DNA of 64,000 bases, from the NCBI RefSeq assembly GCF_046297875.1, contig NZ_JBKBHD010000002.1, forward strand, positions 62,001-126,000, read 5' to 3'. Below are positions 33,093-42,103 of the stretch, piece after piece. The translations under genes and the position numbers were made by a program. This stretch comes from Parvibaculum sp046297875 (lineage in GTDB: Bacteria; Pseudomonadota; Alphaproteobacteria; Parvibaculales; Parvibaculaceae). The notes beneath the pieces are model-generated. The model was not told the origin of the DNA and searched no databases. It saw only the letters and a list, made by a program, of their open reading frames with translations. How positions within the stretch are numbered: the stretch's first letter is position 1; every line of letters starts with the position of its first letter.

Positions 33093-35075
33093 CTACTCCG
33101 CCGCCGCGGGCACGAGCCGCTGGCGCGCACCGGTTGGCGCGCCGACGCGAAGCCTTCGGTCCATCAGCGAAAAGACGCCGCCCATGGCCATAATGCAACC
33201 GCCGATCCAGATCAGCGGCGCCAGATTGTTGTGATAGGCGCGCAGCACCCATTTGCCGTCGCCGGCCTGCTCGCCAAGCACGACATAGAGATCGGAAATG
33301 CCGTTGGTGCGAATGGCCGGTTCCGTCTTTTCCTGACGCTCGGCGGAAAAGCGGCGCTTCTCCGGCGTGAGCACGCCCAGATCGCGGCTATCGCGCGCGA
33401 CGCGCACGACGCCGACCATCGCATCGAAGTTAGGCCCGTCGCGGAGTGCGACACCTTCAAGCGTCAGCGTGTAGCCGCCGATCTCCGCGCTCTCGCCCGG
33501 CGCGACCGAGGTGATGAGTTCCTCGCTCCACGCCGTAACGCCAATGATGCCGGCAAGGCAGATGCCGAGGCCGCCATGCGCAAGCGCCGTGCCCCAGGCG
33601 GCGCGCGGCAGACGGCGCGCGCGGCCCATGCTTTCGCCAAGTGATGTCGAGAACAGCTTGATACGGAGCGCGATTTCCGACAGCGCGCCTGCAACGAGCC
33701 ACACGGCAAGCGCCATGCCGAAAGGCGCGAGGAACGGCCCGTCGTAAAAGAAAGCGAAGGAGGCAAGCAAAGTGACGAAGGCAAGGCCTGCCGCGATGTA
33801 AAGACGCTCCGCGGCGGCTGCAATATCGGCACGTTTCCAGCCAAGCAACGGGCCGAACGGCACAAGGAGAAACAGCAGCACGAAGATCGGCGCAAATGTG
33901 TAGTTGAAGAAGGGCGGCCCCACTGTAATCTTCGCGCCGGTCAGCGCGTCGAGGAACAACGGATAGAGCGTACCGATGAAGACCGACGCCGTTGCCGCCG
34001 CAAGCAGCATATTGTTTACCAGCAGCGCGCCTTCGCGGCTGACCGGCGCGAAAATGCCGCCGGTCTTCAGCAGCGGCGCGCGCCAGGCATAAAGCGCGAG
34101 CGAGCCGCCAACGAAGAAGATCAGAATGCCGAGAATGACGCTGCCGCGCGCGGGGTCGACGGCGAAGGCATGAACCGAGGTCAGCACACCAGAGCGCACG
34201 AGGAAGGTGCCGAGCAACGACAGCGAGAAGGCGAGGATTGCCAGCAATATCGTCCAGCTTTTCAGCGCGCCGCGCTTTTCGGCGACGATGGCCGAATGCA
34301 GCAGCGCCGTGCCCGCGATCCACGGCATGAGCGACGCATTTTCTACCGGGTCCCAGAACCAGAAACCGCCCCAGCCGAGCGTGTAGTAAGCCCACCATGA
34401 ACCCATCGCTATGCCGATGGTGAGCGAGAGCCAGGCCATCAGCGTCCAGGGCCGGACCCATCGAGCCCAGCTCGCATCGACGCGGCCTTCGATAAGGGCC
34501 GCGACCGCAAATGAGAAGGTCATCGAGAAGCCGACATAGCCCGCATAGAGCCAGGGCGGATGGAAGGCGAGCGCGCGGTCCTGCAGGAGCGGATTGAGAC
34601 CCGTGCCTTCGAAGGGCGCCGGATCGAGGCGGGCAAAGGGGTTCGAGGTGAAGACGACGAAGAGAATGAAAGCAAGCGCGATCGATGCCTGCACGGCGAG
34701 GACGCGCGCGCGCAGCGTGTCCGGCAAGTTCTTGCCGAAGAAGGCGACCATCGCGCCAAACAGCGCGAGGATCAGCACCCAGAGCAGCATCGAGCCTTCG
34801 TGGTTGCCCCAGACGCCACTGATCTTGAAAATCATCGGCTTCATGGAATGCGAGTGGTCATAGACGAGCTTCACGGAGAAGTCGGAGACGACGAAGGCCC
34901 AGGTGAGCGCGCCGAAGGAAAAGGCGATCAGCGCGAGCTGCAGGATCGCAGCCGGCTCACCGACCCGCATGAGCTGCGCATCGCGGCGATGCGCGCCGAT
35001 GGCCGGCACGATCGTCTGCACAATCGAGACGGCAAGCGCGAGGATCAGCGCAAAATGGCCAAGCTCGACGATCAT
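33093..35075 (-). CDS. ccmF: Cytochrome c haem lyase subunit CcmF (CycK)
   Basis: 660 residues, polytopic, with the WWD-type haem-handling signature WGGFWFWDPVENAS (about residues 228-242) and FHPPWLYAGYVGFS upstream. It attaches haem delivered by CcmE to apocytochrome c. ATG 35075 shares its TG with the ccmE stop (ATGA overlap). Internal start chosen because the sequence from MIVELGHFALILALAVSIVQ matches the CcmF N-terminus; the longer frame adds a basic, unlike sequence. Confidence 0.96.
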   Translation of the reverse strand: MIVELGHFALILALAVSIVQTIVPAIGAHRRDAQLMRVGEPAAILQLALIAFSFGALTWAFVVSDFSVKLVYDHSHSMKPMIFKISGVWGNHEGSMLLWVLILALFGAMVAFFGKNLPDTLRARVLAVQASIALAFILFVVFTSNPFARLDPAPFEGTGLNPLLQDRALAFHPPWLYAGYVGFSMTFSFAVAALIEGRVDASWARWVRPWTLMAWLSLTIGIAMGSWWAYYTLGWGGFWFWDPVENASLMPWIAGTALLHSAIVAEKRGALKSWTILLAILAFSLSLLGTFLVRSGVLTSVHAFAVDPARGSVILGILIFFVGGSLALYAWRAPLLKTGGIFAPVSREGALLVNNMLLAAATASVFIGTLYPLFLDALTGAKITVGPPFFNYTFAPIFVLLFLLVPFGPLLGWKRADIAAAAERLYIAAGLAFVTLLASFAFFYDGPFLAPFGMALAVWLVAGALSEIALRIKLFSTSLGESMGRARRLPRAAWGTALAHGGLGICLAGIIGVTAWSEELITSVAPGESAEIGGYTLTLEGVALRDGPNFDAMVGVVRVARDSRDLGVLTPEKRRFSAERQEKTEPAIRTNGISDLYVVLGEQAGDGKWVLRAYHNNLAPLIWIGGCIMAMGGVFSLMDRRLRVGAPTGARQRLVPAAAE

Positions 35076-35554
35076 GGATAGGCGCCCTGACCGTAGGTTT
35101 CGGAATGGGGCGCTTCGGCGCCCTCGCCCTGCCACTGGCCGGAGCGCTTCAGCGCATCGGCAACTTCGGGTGGCATGTAATATTCATCGTGCTTCGCCAG
35201 CACATTGGTGGCGGTGAAGTTGCCATCCTCGCCGAACGAGCCTTCGGTGACGACGCCCTGCCCTTCGCGGAAGAGATCGGGCAGCACGCCGCGATAGGTG
35301 ACGGTGACGGTCTCCACAAAATCCGTGACGTTGAAGCGCAGCCTCGCATCGCCGAGATCTTCCAGCGATCCCTGCTCGACAAGTCCGCCAAGCCGGATGC
35401 GCTGGCCGGGCTCAACGCCGCGTTCCACGACATCGCTGGGGCTATAGAAGAAAACGATGTTGTCGCGCATCGCAAAGAGCATCAGGCCCACGGCAAGGCC
35501 GAGAATGCCAAGGCTGACGGCGATGAATGTGGCGCGGCGCTGCTTGCGCGTCAT
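35072..35554 (-). CDS. ccmE: Cytochrome c maturation haem chaperone CcmE (CycJ)
   Basis: 160 residues: N-terminal membrane anchor (ATFIAVSLGILGLAVGLMLF), beta-barrel domain, and the haem-binding LAKHDEYYMPPE with covalent haem ligand H122 and Y126. ATG 35554 begins the typical MTRKQRR start. It carries haem in the periplasm from CcmC to CcmF. It is separated from ccmI by a chitosanase-like gene, which is unusual for this cluster. Confidence 0.96.
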   Translation of the reverse strand: MTRKQRRATFIAVSLGILGLAVGLMLFAMRDNIVFFYSPSDVVERGVEPGQRIRLGGLVEQGSLEDLGDARLRFNVTDFVETVTVTYRGVLPDLFREGQGVVTEGSFGEDGNFTATNVLAKHDEYYMPPEVADALKRSGQWQGEGAEAPHSETYGQGAYP

Positions 35555-35673
35555 GTCGGTTCCGTTCCTCTTTCGGCCGGGACAGGCCAGCGTTTCGAGA
35601 TATAGCCCGGGGGCCCCACCCGGCCAAACCGCTAAATCGTCGCGGCTCTGCCGATTTTTTCCCGGAATCGGCG

Positions 35674-36606
35674 TCAAATTCCCAGCATCAGCCTTGTTGC
35701 CGGGCCGGCGATACCGTCATCCACAAGGCCATAGTCGCGCTGGAAGGATTTGAGGGCCGTTTCCAGCCCGGCATCGAAGACGCCATCCTGATTGATCGCA
35801 TAGCCTTCTTTCGCCAGCGCCGCCTCCAGCGCGCGGACGTCGTTTCCGGTCATTGGCGGATTGGTGAGGCGGAGATTTCGCGTTGCCGCATCGATGGCTG
35901 AAGCCATCACCGGCGGCCGTATGCCCAGCACATCGGCATCGACCCTGACGCCACGCACTACCATCGGCAGGTCGAGCTTCCAGTTACCCGCCGCGACGAG
36001 CGCCTTCAGCGTGTCCATGCGATAGACGGTTTTCCGCAGCAGCGTGTTCGAGTGATTGGCAAGCCAGTCGCGCCGCATATTGAGATAGGCGGCCGCCCAT
36101 TTTCGCTCGCCTGCGCGCGCGGCGTCGCCCATCCTGGCGATGGTGCGGTCGCGCATGGCGACCCATGAGCCATGCACAACGCTGTCATAGACGATGGCGA
36201 CGGAGAGCGGCTCGGAGAGACCGGCGCGCGTAGCCGCGGCAACGGCGGGCGTCCAGAAAACCCGGTCGAAAAAGGCGTCCTGCGTTTCCCGCATCACAGG
36301 ATCGCCGCCCGCCTCCTTCAGCAGGCTGCGAAAGGTCCAGTCGGTATCGAGGCGGAGGTCGATATCGGCAAGGCGCGGCAGATAGTGCCTGAGTGCCCGC
36401 GCACAAAGCGCGCCCGGCGCATCGCAATAGGCCTTGATGAGCAGGTAGAGATTGCCGCTGCCGAGGGTCGTCTGCGCACGGCCATAGGTCAGGTGGCCGC
36501 TATCGCCTGTGAGGAGCGTGACCCGCGCATAATCGCCGCGCGCTGAGCCCGTTTCGAAAATATTGACGATGGCTTTCGCCGTTTCCTTCTGAAGATCGCT
36601 CAGCAT
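35674..36606 (-). CDS. Chitosanase-like (GH46-type) domain fused to a peptidoglycan-binding domain
   Basis: 310 residues from ATG 36606, which has a strong AGGAGG eight bases upstream. Residues 1-235 resemble GH46 chitosanase: IVNIFETGSARGDYARVTLLTGDSGHLTYG places candidate catalytic acids at E18 and D35, a spacing close to that of known chitosanases. Residues about 250-310 are a peptidoglycan-binding type 1 domain (LEAALAKEGYAINQDGVFDAGLETALKSFQRDYGLVDDGIAGPATRLML). No signal peptide is visible, so export is not obvious. It lies between ccmI and ccmE in the same orientation, 31 nt after ccmI. A role in cell-wall modification is inferred; GH46 assignment is by motif only. Confidence 0.7.
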   Translation of the reverse strand: MLSDLQKETAKAIVNIFETGSARGDYARVTLLTGDSGHLTYGRAQTTLGSGNLYLLIKAYCDAPGALCARALRHYLPRLADIDLRLDTDWTFRSLLKEAGGDPVMRETQDAFFDRVFWTPAVAAATRAGLSEPLSVAIVYDSVVHGSWVAMRDRTIARMGDAARAGERKWAAAYLNMRRDWLANHSNTLLRKTVYRMDTLKALVAAGNWKLDLPMVVRGVRVDADVLGIRPPVMASAIDAATRNLRLTNPPMTGNDVRALEAALAKEGYAINQDGVFDAGLETALKSFQRDYGLVDDGIAGPATRLMLGI

Positions 36607-36637
36607 GTGCCCTGCCTCCTGTCGAGTCAGGCACATT

Positions 36638-37741
36638 CTAGCGCGGCGCTGTTGACCCCGGGGATAAGTTGTCGAGCCGGGCCAGCGCTTCGGCATCATC
36701 CGCGAAGGTTTTCCGCGCCGTTTCGAGCGCCTCGAGAGCCTTTTCGCGGTCCTGCAGCACATCGTAGGAACGGACAAGGCGGATCCAGCCTTCGATGTCA
36801 TTCGGTTCTTCGGCAAGCCGCGCGGCGAGCCCTTCGACCATGCCGCGAATCATAGGCTCGTCCTCAGGCGCTATGGCGGCCCGCCCCTCGACCGCGTCGA
36901 TCCGTCCGCGGATCGCGGGCGCCCAGGGCGCATCTGCGGGGGCGGAAGCCAGAAGCGCCTTCCAGCGTGTCAATGCCGCCTCGCGATTGCCCTCGTCGAG
37001 CTCCGCCAGCCCCAGCAGATATTGTGCGCGCGGTTCCATCGGTTCGAGCTCGATCGCCTTTTCGAGATCGGCCTTCGCGCCCGCGCCAACAGTTCCCTCA
37101 TTCGCCAGCACCCGCGCCTCGCCGCGCGCGGCAAGGCGCTCCGCCGTTACACCGCCTGCAATCATCGCCCGCGTCCAGGCGCGCACGGCTTCCTCATAGC
37201 GGCCAAGCATCACATAAGCAGGTGCAATCGTTTCCCAGCCCGCCACATCGTCTGGGTTGTCCTTCAGGCGGCGTTCGACGCGCACGATCAGGCCTTCGAC
37301 GGGAAGTTCATCGGCGGGCTTGTCGAGCCGCGCCTCGATGGGCTGGCCTTCAAGGCCGGGCGCGCCCTCCCCGAGATAGATAAAGAGCGTCAGCATGGGC
37401 AGGCCGAGCGCAAGCGCGACAGCTGCCCCGCGGCGCCAGCGCGGGTCGCTCGGCTTCGTCACGTTGCGCGCGGCTTCGGCCTGCGCCTCGCCTGCGGCAA
37501 TGAGCCGTCGCGATACCTCGACGCGCGCCGCTTCGGCCTCCGCTTCGCCGATCGTGCCCCGATCGAGATCACGGGCGATTTCGGCGAGCTGGTCGCGATA
37601 AATCGCGATTTCGCTCTCGCCCACGTCCTGCGGAACAGACGATGCACCCGCCCGCAAGGGACGGAGCAACAGCCAGAGAACAAGCCCCGTCAGACCCGCG
37701 AAAGCGAGGAAGAGCAAAATTTCATTCGCCGAAAGCAGCAA
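36638..37741 (-). CDS. ccmI: Cytochrome c maturation protein CcmI (CycH), TPR type
   Basis: About 367 residues. Two membrane helices (ILLFLAFAGLTGLVLWLLLRPL and GAAVALALGLPMLTLFIYLG) enclose a cytoplasmic loop with ESEIAIYRDQLAEIARDLDRGTIGEAEAEAARVEVSRRLIA, the standard CcmI signature, followed by periplasmic TPR repeats that hold apocytochrome c. No ATG fits; TTG 37741 is my choice because the N-terminal helix starts there, and it is uncertain. First gene of the cluster on the minus strand. Confidence 0.88.
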   Translation of the reverse strand: MLLSANEILLFLAFAGLTGLVLWLLLRPLRAGASSVPQDVGESEIAIYRDQLAEIARDLDRGTIGEAEAEAARVEVSRRLIAAGEAQAEAARNVTKPSDPRWRRGAAVALALGLPMLTLFIYLGEGAPGLEGQPIEARLDKPADELPVEGLIVRVERRLKDNPDDVAGWETIAPAYVMLGRYEEAVRAWTRAMIAGGVTAERLAARGEARVLANEGTVGAGAKADLEKAIELEPMEPRAQYLLGLAELDEGNREAALTRWKALLASAPADAPWAPAIRGRIDAVEGRAAIAPEDEPMIRGMVEGLAARLAEEPNDIEGWIRLVRSYDVLQDREKALEALETARKTFADDAEALARLDNLSPGSTAPR

Positions 37742-37895
37742 GGGGATCGCCTGTCGCCGGGTTTCGAGATGGCACCTTGTATAGAGGGTATGCCCGCCCG
37801 CGCAAAGCGGCGGAGGGACGCAGGCCAAATGCCCGCCCGATTGACGGCGCGGCATCTGCCGCTAGGCTTCGCGCAAACAGAAAGAGGAACGCCGC

Positions 37896-40055
37896 GTGCT
37901 TCGCATTGCCAAAACCGGACTTCTCGGCCTTTTTGCCATCGCATTCACCGTGCTTGCCGTCATCCTTGCCCGCGCGGCCATCGAGGCACCGGTGCCTGCC
38001 GATCCCGCGCCGCTTGTCGCACGGGCGGGTGCGTTCGACGTCACGATCAAGCGCGACGAATGGGGCGTGCCGCATGTCTATGGGCCGCGCGACGTCGATG
38101 TCGCCTTCGGTATCGGCTTTGCTCATTCCGAAGACGATTTCGCGACCATCCAGGAAGTGCTGATCGCCACGCGGGGGCAGCTTGCCGCCATAAAGGGCGA
38201 GCGCGCAGCTGTCAGCGATTTTCTCGTCAACCTCATGGGCATATGGGAAACGGTCGAGACGCGATATGAAAGTGATCTTTCACCGGAAGTTCGCGCCGTG
38301 ATCGAGGCCTATGCCGATGGCGTGAATTATTTTGCGGCGCTTCATCCCGAAAAGGCCGTTCCGGGCACACCGCCGGCAACGGGCAAGGACATTGCCGCCG
38401 GCTTCATGTTCAAGGCTCCTTTCTTCTACGGGCTGGACAAGGCGCTGATCGCCGTTTTCGAAGGCCGCATCGGCGACAGCGAGGGTTTGTCGAAGGAAGG
38501 CGTGGATGCCTTCCTGCCCGCAACGACACAGCTTCCGGTTGGCTCCAATGCGGTGGCGGTGAGCCCTGCCCGCTCCGCCGATGGCGCGACGCGCCTGCTC
38601 GTCAATTCGCATCAGCCTTTTACCGGGCCTGTTGCCTGGTATGAAGCCGTGCTTCAAAGCGACGAAGGCTGGCATGTCGCGGGCGGATTCTTTCCCGGCT
38701 CGCCCTTCATGTTGCACGGTCACAACGCTCATCTCGCCTGGGCGAATACAGTGAACGAGCCCGATCTCATCGACATCTATCGGCTCACCCTCAATCCCGA
38801 CAATGACAATCAGTATCTGCTCGATGGCAAATGGCGCGACTTCGAGAAGGGCACGGCCACGATCCGCGTCGATCTCTGGGGACCGTTCTGGTGGACGGTT
38901 GAGCGCGAGGTATTGCGCTCCGAACATGGCCCGGTTCTGCGTGCGCCGAATGGCGCCTATGCCGTGCGCTATGCCGGGCTCGGAGAAATACGCCAGGTCG
39001 AGCAATATTTCGCACTCGACAAGGCACGCAATCTCGCCGAATGGATCGAGGCGATGAAGCTGCAGGCGCTGCCAAGCATCAACTACATATATGCCGACAG
39101 GCAGGGCAACATTGCCTACGTGTACAACGCACAACTCCCCGACCGGAAGGAAGGACCGGACTGGTCGGGCGTTCTGCCGGGCGACGATTCCTCGCTGATC
39201 TGGAGGGGTTATGTGCCTTTCGAGGAGATGCCCAAAATCTACAATCCGAATTCCGGCTATCTCTACAATGCGAACAACACGCCCTTCCGCGCCACGGCAG
39301 CGAACGACAATCTGAAGCCCGCGGATTTCCCTGCGCGCATGGGTATCCAGACCGACATGACGAACCGCGCCATGCGGATCGAGGAGACCTATGGTGCGGA
39401 TCGTTCGATCACGCGCGATGCCTTCCACGCCTATAAATACGATCTCGCCTATAGTGAGACGTCGCGAATGGCCGAAATCGTTACGGAGATTCTCGCACTT
39501 GATGCGGGGGGCGATACGGACATCACCACAGCACAGGACATTTTGCGCGGCTGGAACCGGCACACCGATGCCGCCAATCGCGGCGCAGCGCTTGCCGTCA
39601 TTGCAGCCGAGCCTATCGTCCGCGCCGAGCTGCGGCGCGAGACGCCACCCGCTACGCTTGATCGGCTGCGCGAGTCTATTGACCATCTCAAGGCCAACTT
39701 CGGCCGTCTCGATCCCGAATGGGGCGAAGTCAACCGTTTCCGCCGCGGCGAGGTCGATCTGCCGGTCGATGGCGGGCCGGATATTCTGCGGGCGATATAT
39801 GGCTTTCCGGTGGAAGACGGCACGCTCACCGCGCGTGGCGGCGATACGCTCATCATGTTCGTCGAATGGGACCGGGCGGGGAACATCCGCTCGGAAAGTA
39901 TCCATCCCTTCGGGTCGGCAACGCTCGACCGTTCGTCACCCCATTATGCCGATCAGTCGCCGCTGTTCGTCGCCATGCAAACGAAGCCCGTCCGCTTCAC
40001 ACGGGAACAACTCGAGCCATATGTGAAAGAGAGCTATCGCCCGGGTGAACGATAG
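37896..40055 (+). CDS. Penicillin acylase family protein (N-terminal-nucleophile hydrolase)
   Basis: 719 residues starting at GTG 37896, with AGAGGAA six bases upstream. N-terminal membrane/signal segment, then the alpha-chain (IKRDEWGVPHVYG), and the autoprocessing site at G216-S217 in LPVGSNAVAVS, where Ser becomes the N-terminal nucleophile of the beta-chain. Asn in NNTPFRATAANDN and the HGHNAHLAWANT segment match the family. Members hydrolyse amide bonds of beta-lactams, acyl-homoserine lactones or other N-acyl compounds in the periplasm; the specificity cannot be read here. It ends 3 nt before the stop of the convergent kinase gene. Confidence 0.9.
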   Translation: MLRIAKTGLLGLFAIAFTVLAVILARAAIEAPVPADPAPLVARAGAFDVTIKRDEWGVPHVYGPRDVDVAFGIGFAHSEDDFATIQEVLIATRGQLAAIKGERAAVSDFLVNLMGIWETVETRYESDLSPEVRAVIEAYADGVNYFAALHPEKAVPGTPPATGKDIAAGFMFKAPFFYGLDKALIAVFEGRIGDSEGLSKEGVDAFLPATTQLPVGSNAVAVSPARSADGATRLLVNSHQPFTGPVAWYEAVLQSDEGWHVAGGFFPGSPFMLHGHNAHLAWANTVNEPDLIDIYRLTLNPDNDNQYLLDGKWRDFEKGTATIRVDLWGPFWWTVEREVLRSEHGPVLRAPNGAYAVRYAGLGEIRQVEQYFALDKARNLAEWIEAMKLQALPSINYIYADRQGNIAYVYNAQLPDRKEGPDWSGVLPGDDSSLIWRGYVPFEEMPKIYNPNSGYLYNANNTPFRATAANDNLKPADFPARMGIQTDMTNRAMRIEETYGADRSITRDAFHAYKYDLAYSETSRMAEIVTEILALDAGGDTDITTAQDILRGWNRHTDAANRGAALAVIAAEPIVRAELRRETPPATLDRLRESIDHLKANFGRLDPEWGEVNRFRRGEVDLPVDGGPDILRAIYGFPVEDGTLTARGGDTLIMFVEWDRAGNIRSESIHPFGSATLDRSSPHYADQSPLFVAMQTKPVRFTREQLEPYVKESYRPGER

Positions 40056-40058
40056 AAA

Positions 40059-41915
40059 CTAGAGCGCGGCGCGCTCGTCTTCGGCGCTGGAGCCGATCAC
40101 GCGCGAGAGCGGCAGGTCGATATGGACTGCTGTTCCCTCGCCGAGCTTGCTCTCGATCCGGAGCTCGCCGCCATGAAGCTCCGTCAGGTGCTTGGCTAAC
40201 GGCAGGCCGAGACCCGTGCCTTCATGCGTACGCGACAGCGAACCGTCGAGCTGGGTAAAGGGCGTCAGCGCGCGGGGAATGTCTTCGGGCGCAATGCCGC
40301 TGCCTACATCCACCACCGAAATCCGCAGGCAGTCGGGCCTGATCTGGGATTCGATCCGCACCAGGCTGCCGTCCGGGCTGAACTTGACCGCATTCGAGAC
40401 CAGGTTGATCAGCACCTGCTTCAGCGCGCGCTCATCCGCGACAAGCGCGATGGGTGGTTGGGGCAATGACAGTTCGATTTCAATATTCGACTGCTGTGCC
40501 CTGTGGCGCACGATGCGTGTGGCAGCGCAGATGACGTGATTGAGGTCCGTGTCGTCCTCATGCAGTTTGAAGTGCCCGGCCTCGATTTTCGAAAGATCGA
40601 GAATGTCGTTGATGAGGCTCAGCAGGTGTACGCCGCTGTCATGAATGTCCTCGGCATATTCGCGGTAGCGCGGGCTGCCAATGGGACCAAAGAGTTCGCG
40701 TTCCAGCGCCTCGGAAAAACCGATGATCGCATTGAGCGGGGTACGAAGTTCGTGGCTCATATTGGCGAGGAATTCCGATTTCGAACGGCTTGCAGCCGTC
40801 GCCTGGTCGCGGGCGTCGCGCAGCGCTTCCGCTTCCTTGCGTTTGGCCGTGATGTCCTGCATGCCGATGAGCAAGGCGCGCCGGCCTTGGAAATGGGCGC
40901 TTGCCGCCGAGACGAGCACATGGATGCCGATACCGTCCTTCCGCTTCATGCGAAATTCGACCGGCGTACCTATTCGGCTGCTTGCCAGCAGCACCTCGAT
41001 GCGGGCGGGTAAATCCTCCTCGTCGAAGAGCGAGCGCACGTCGATGCCCGCACCATCTTCCTCGGACAGGCCGAAGAGATTGAGTGCCGCCATATTGGCC
41101 TGCATGACGCGGTAGCTCGCCGGCTCGACAAGCGCAATGGGTGTCGGCGCGGCATGGAAGATGCTCTGAAAGCTCTCCTCCGTATTGCGGACGTTCGCTT
41201 CCGCCTCCTCCCGGCTCTCCACTTCCTGCTTCAGCCGGTCGTAGAGTTCCTGCTGGCGCATCAATGTGAGAAAGCCATCGCGACGCAGGCGATTTGCCGC
41301 GCGCACCATTTCGATGCCGATGGCATTCACCACCGCGAAGAGAAGGCATATCTGCAGCAATGTAAATGTGTCGACCTCCGTCAGCGATGGCGCGATAACG
41401 GCAAAGCCGACGCAGAGCGCAGACGACAGGGCGACATTTGCGGTAAGCCGCGTCGGCACACCGATGTAGAAGGCAAAGAGAATTACAACAATACTGAGAA
41501 GCGCCGCGGCGAAATTCACTTCGCCAATATACAGCGAGACAGGCGACACGACGACAACGCAAAGCTGTGTCGCGAAGGCGCAGAGCGTAAAGCCGCGCTG
41601 CTTGTCCGCCGACGTAAAAACCTTGAGCGCTAGCGTGATGGCGGCGAGTGCTCCCAGGCGGCCGAGCAGCAGGCCGGCGAAAGCCCAACCCAGGCCAAGC
41701 GCCATAAAGTCGAACGCTGCCCAGGCAACGAAAATGTAGACGGCGATGAGAACGGCATTGAGCCGCGAGCGGATCTCATCCCAGCTCGCGCGAACATAGC
41801 TGTCCTCGAGCTGCGCATCGGCAAACTCTCCGGTCCAGCGATATGCATGCGTCCCTGCAGGCGTTTGCGGCGTTTCATGCAGCAATGCCCCGACCGCGTC
41901 TTGCGATCCCCTCAC
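40059..41915 (-). CDS. Membrane PAS histidine kinase, PleC/DivJ (PdhS)-like
   Basis: 618 residues from GTG 41915, preceded by GGAGG four bases upstream; the longer ATG frame from 42032 adds an unlikely sequence. Six or so membrane segments (about residues 45-200), a PAS domain (SFQSIFHAAPTPIALVEPASYRVMQAN), HisKA with H388 in FLANMSHELRTPLNAIIGFSE, and an HATPase domain (NLVSNAVKFSPDG, GTGLGLPLAKHLTELHGGEL). The FGPIGSPRYREYAEDIHDSG segment after the H-box is shared with the kinase at 13725-15584. No regulator gene is adjacent. The membrane sensor differs completely from that of the first kinase. Confidence 0.86.
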   Translation of the reverse strand: MRGSQDAVGALLHETPQTPAGTHAYRWTGEFADAQLEDSYVRASWDEIRSRLNAVLIAVYIFVAWAAFDFMALGLGWAFAGLLLGRLGALAAITLALKVFTSADKQRGFTLCAFATQLCVVVVSPVSLYIGEVNFAAALLSIVVILFAFYIGVPTRLTANVALSSALCVGFAVIAPSLTEVDTFTLLQICLLFAVVNAIGIEMVRAANRLRRDGFLTLMRQQELYDRLKQEVESREEAEANVRNTEESFQSIFHAAPTPIALVEPASYRVMQANMAALNLFGLSEEDGAGIDVRSLFDEEDLPARIEVLLASSRIGTPVEFRMKRKDGIGIHVLVSAASAHFQGRRALLIGMQDITAKRKEAEALRDARDQATAASRSKSEFLANMSHELRTPLNAIIGFSEALERELFGPIGSPRYREYAEDIHDSGVHLLSLINDILDLSKIEAGHFKLHEDDTDLNHVICAATRIVRHRAQQSNIEIELSLPQPPIALVADERALKQVLINLVSNAVKFSPDGSLVRIESQIRPDCLRISVVDVGSGIAPEDIPRALTPFTQLDGSLSRTHEGTGLGLPLAKHLTELHGGELRIESKLGEGTAVHIDLPLSRVIGSSAEDERAAL

Positions 41916-42103
41916 CCAGCCTCCGAACTGCGCTTCCGCGCTTCTCCCGTTCCCCGAGCGGGCCAAGACTACGGGGCAAAGCCTAAATAAAATGCAAAAT
42001 TTGTATTGCAGGCTTTCTCGACATGACGACACCGCCTATCGTTTGCCTGCCTGTCCGGCGTATCAAAACGAGACAGGATAAATAATCTCGGGAGACTGAT
42101 GAC

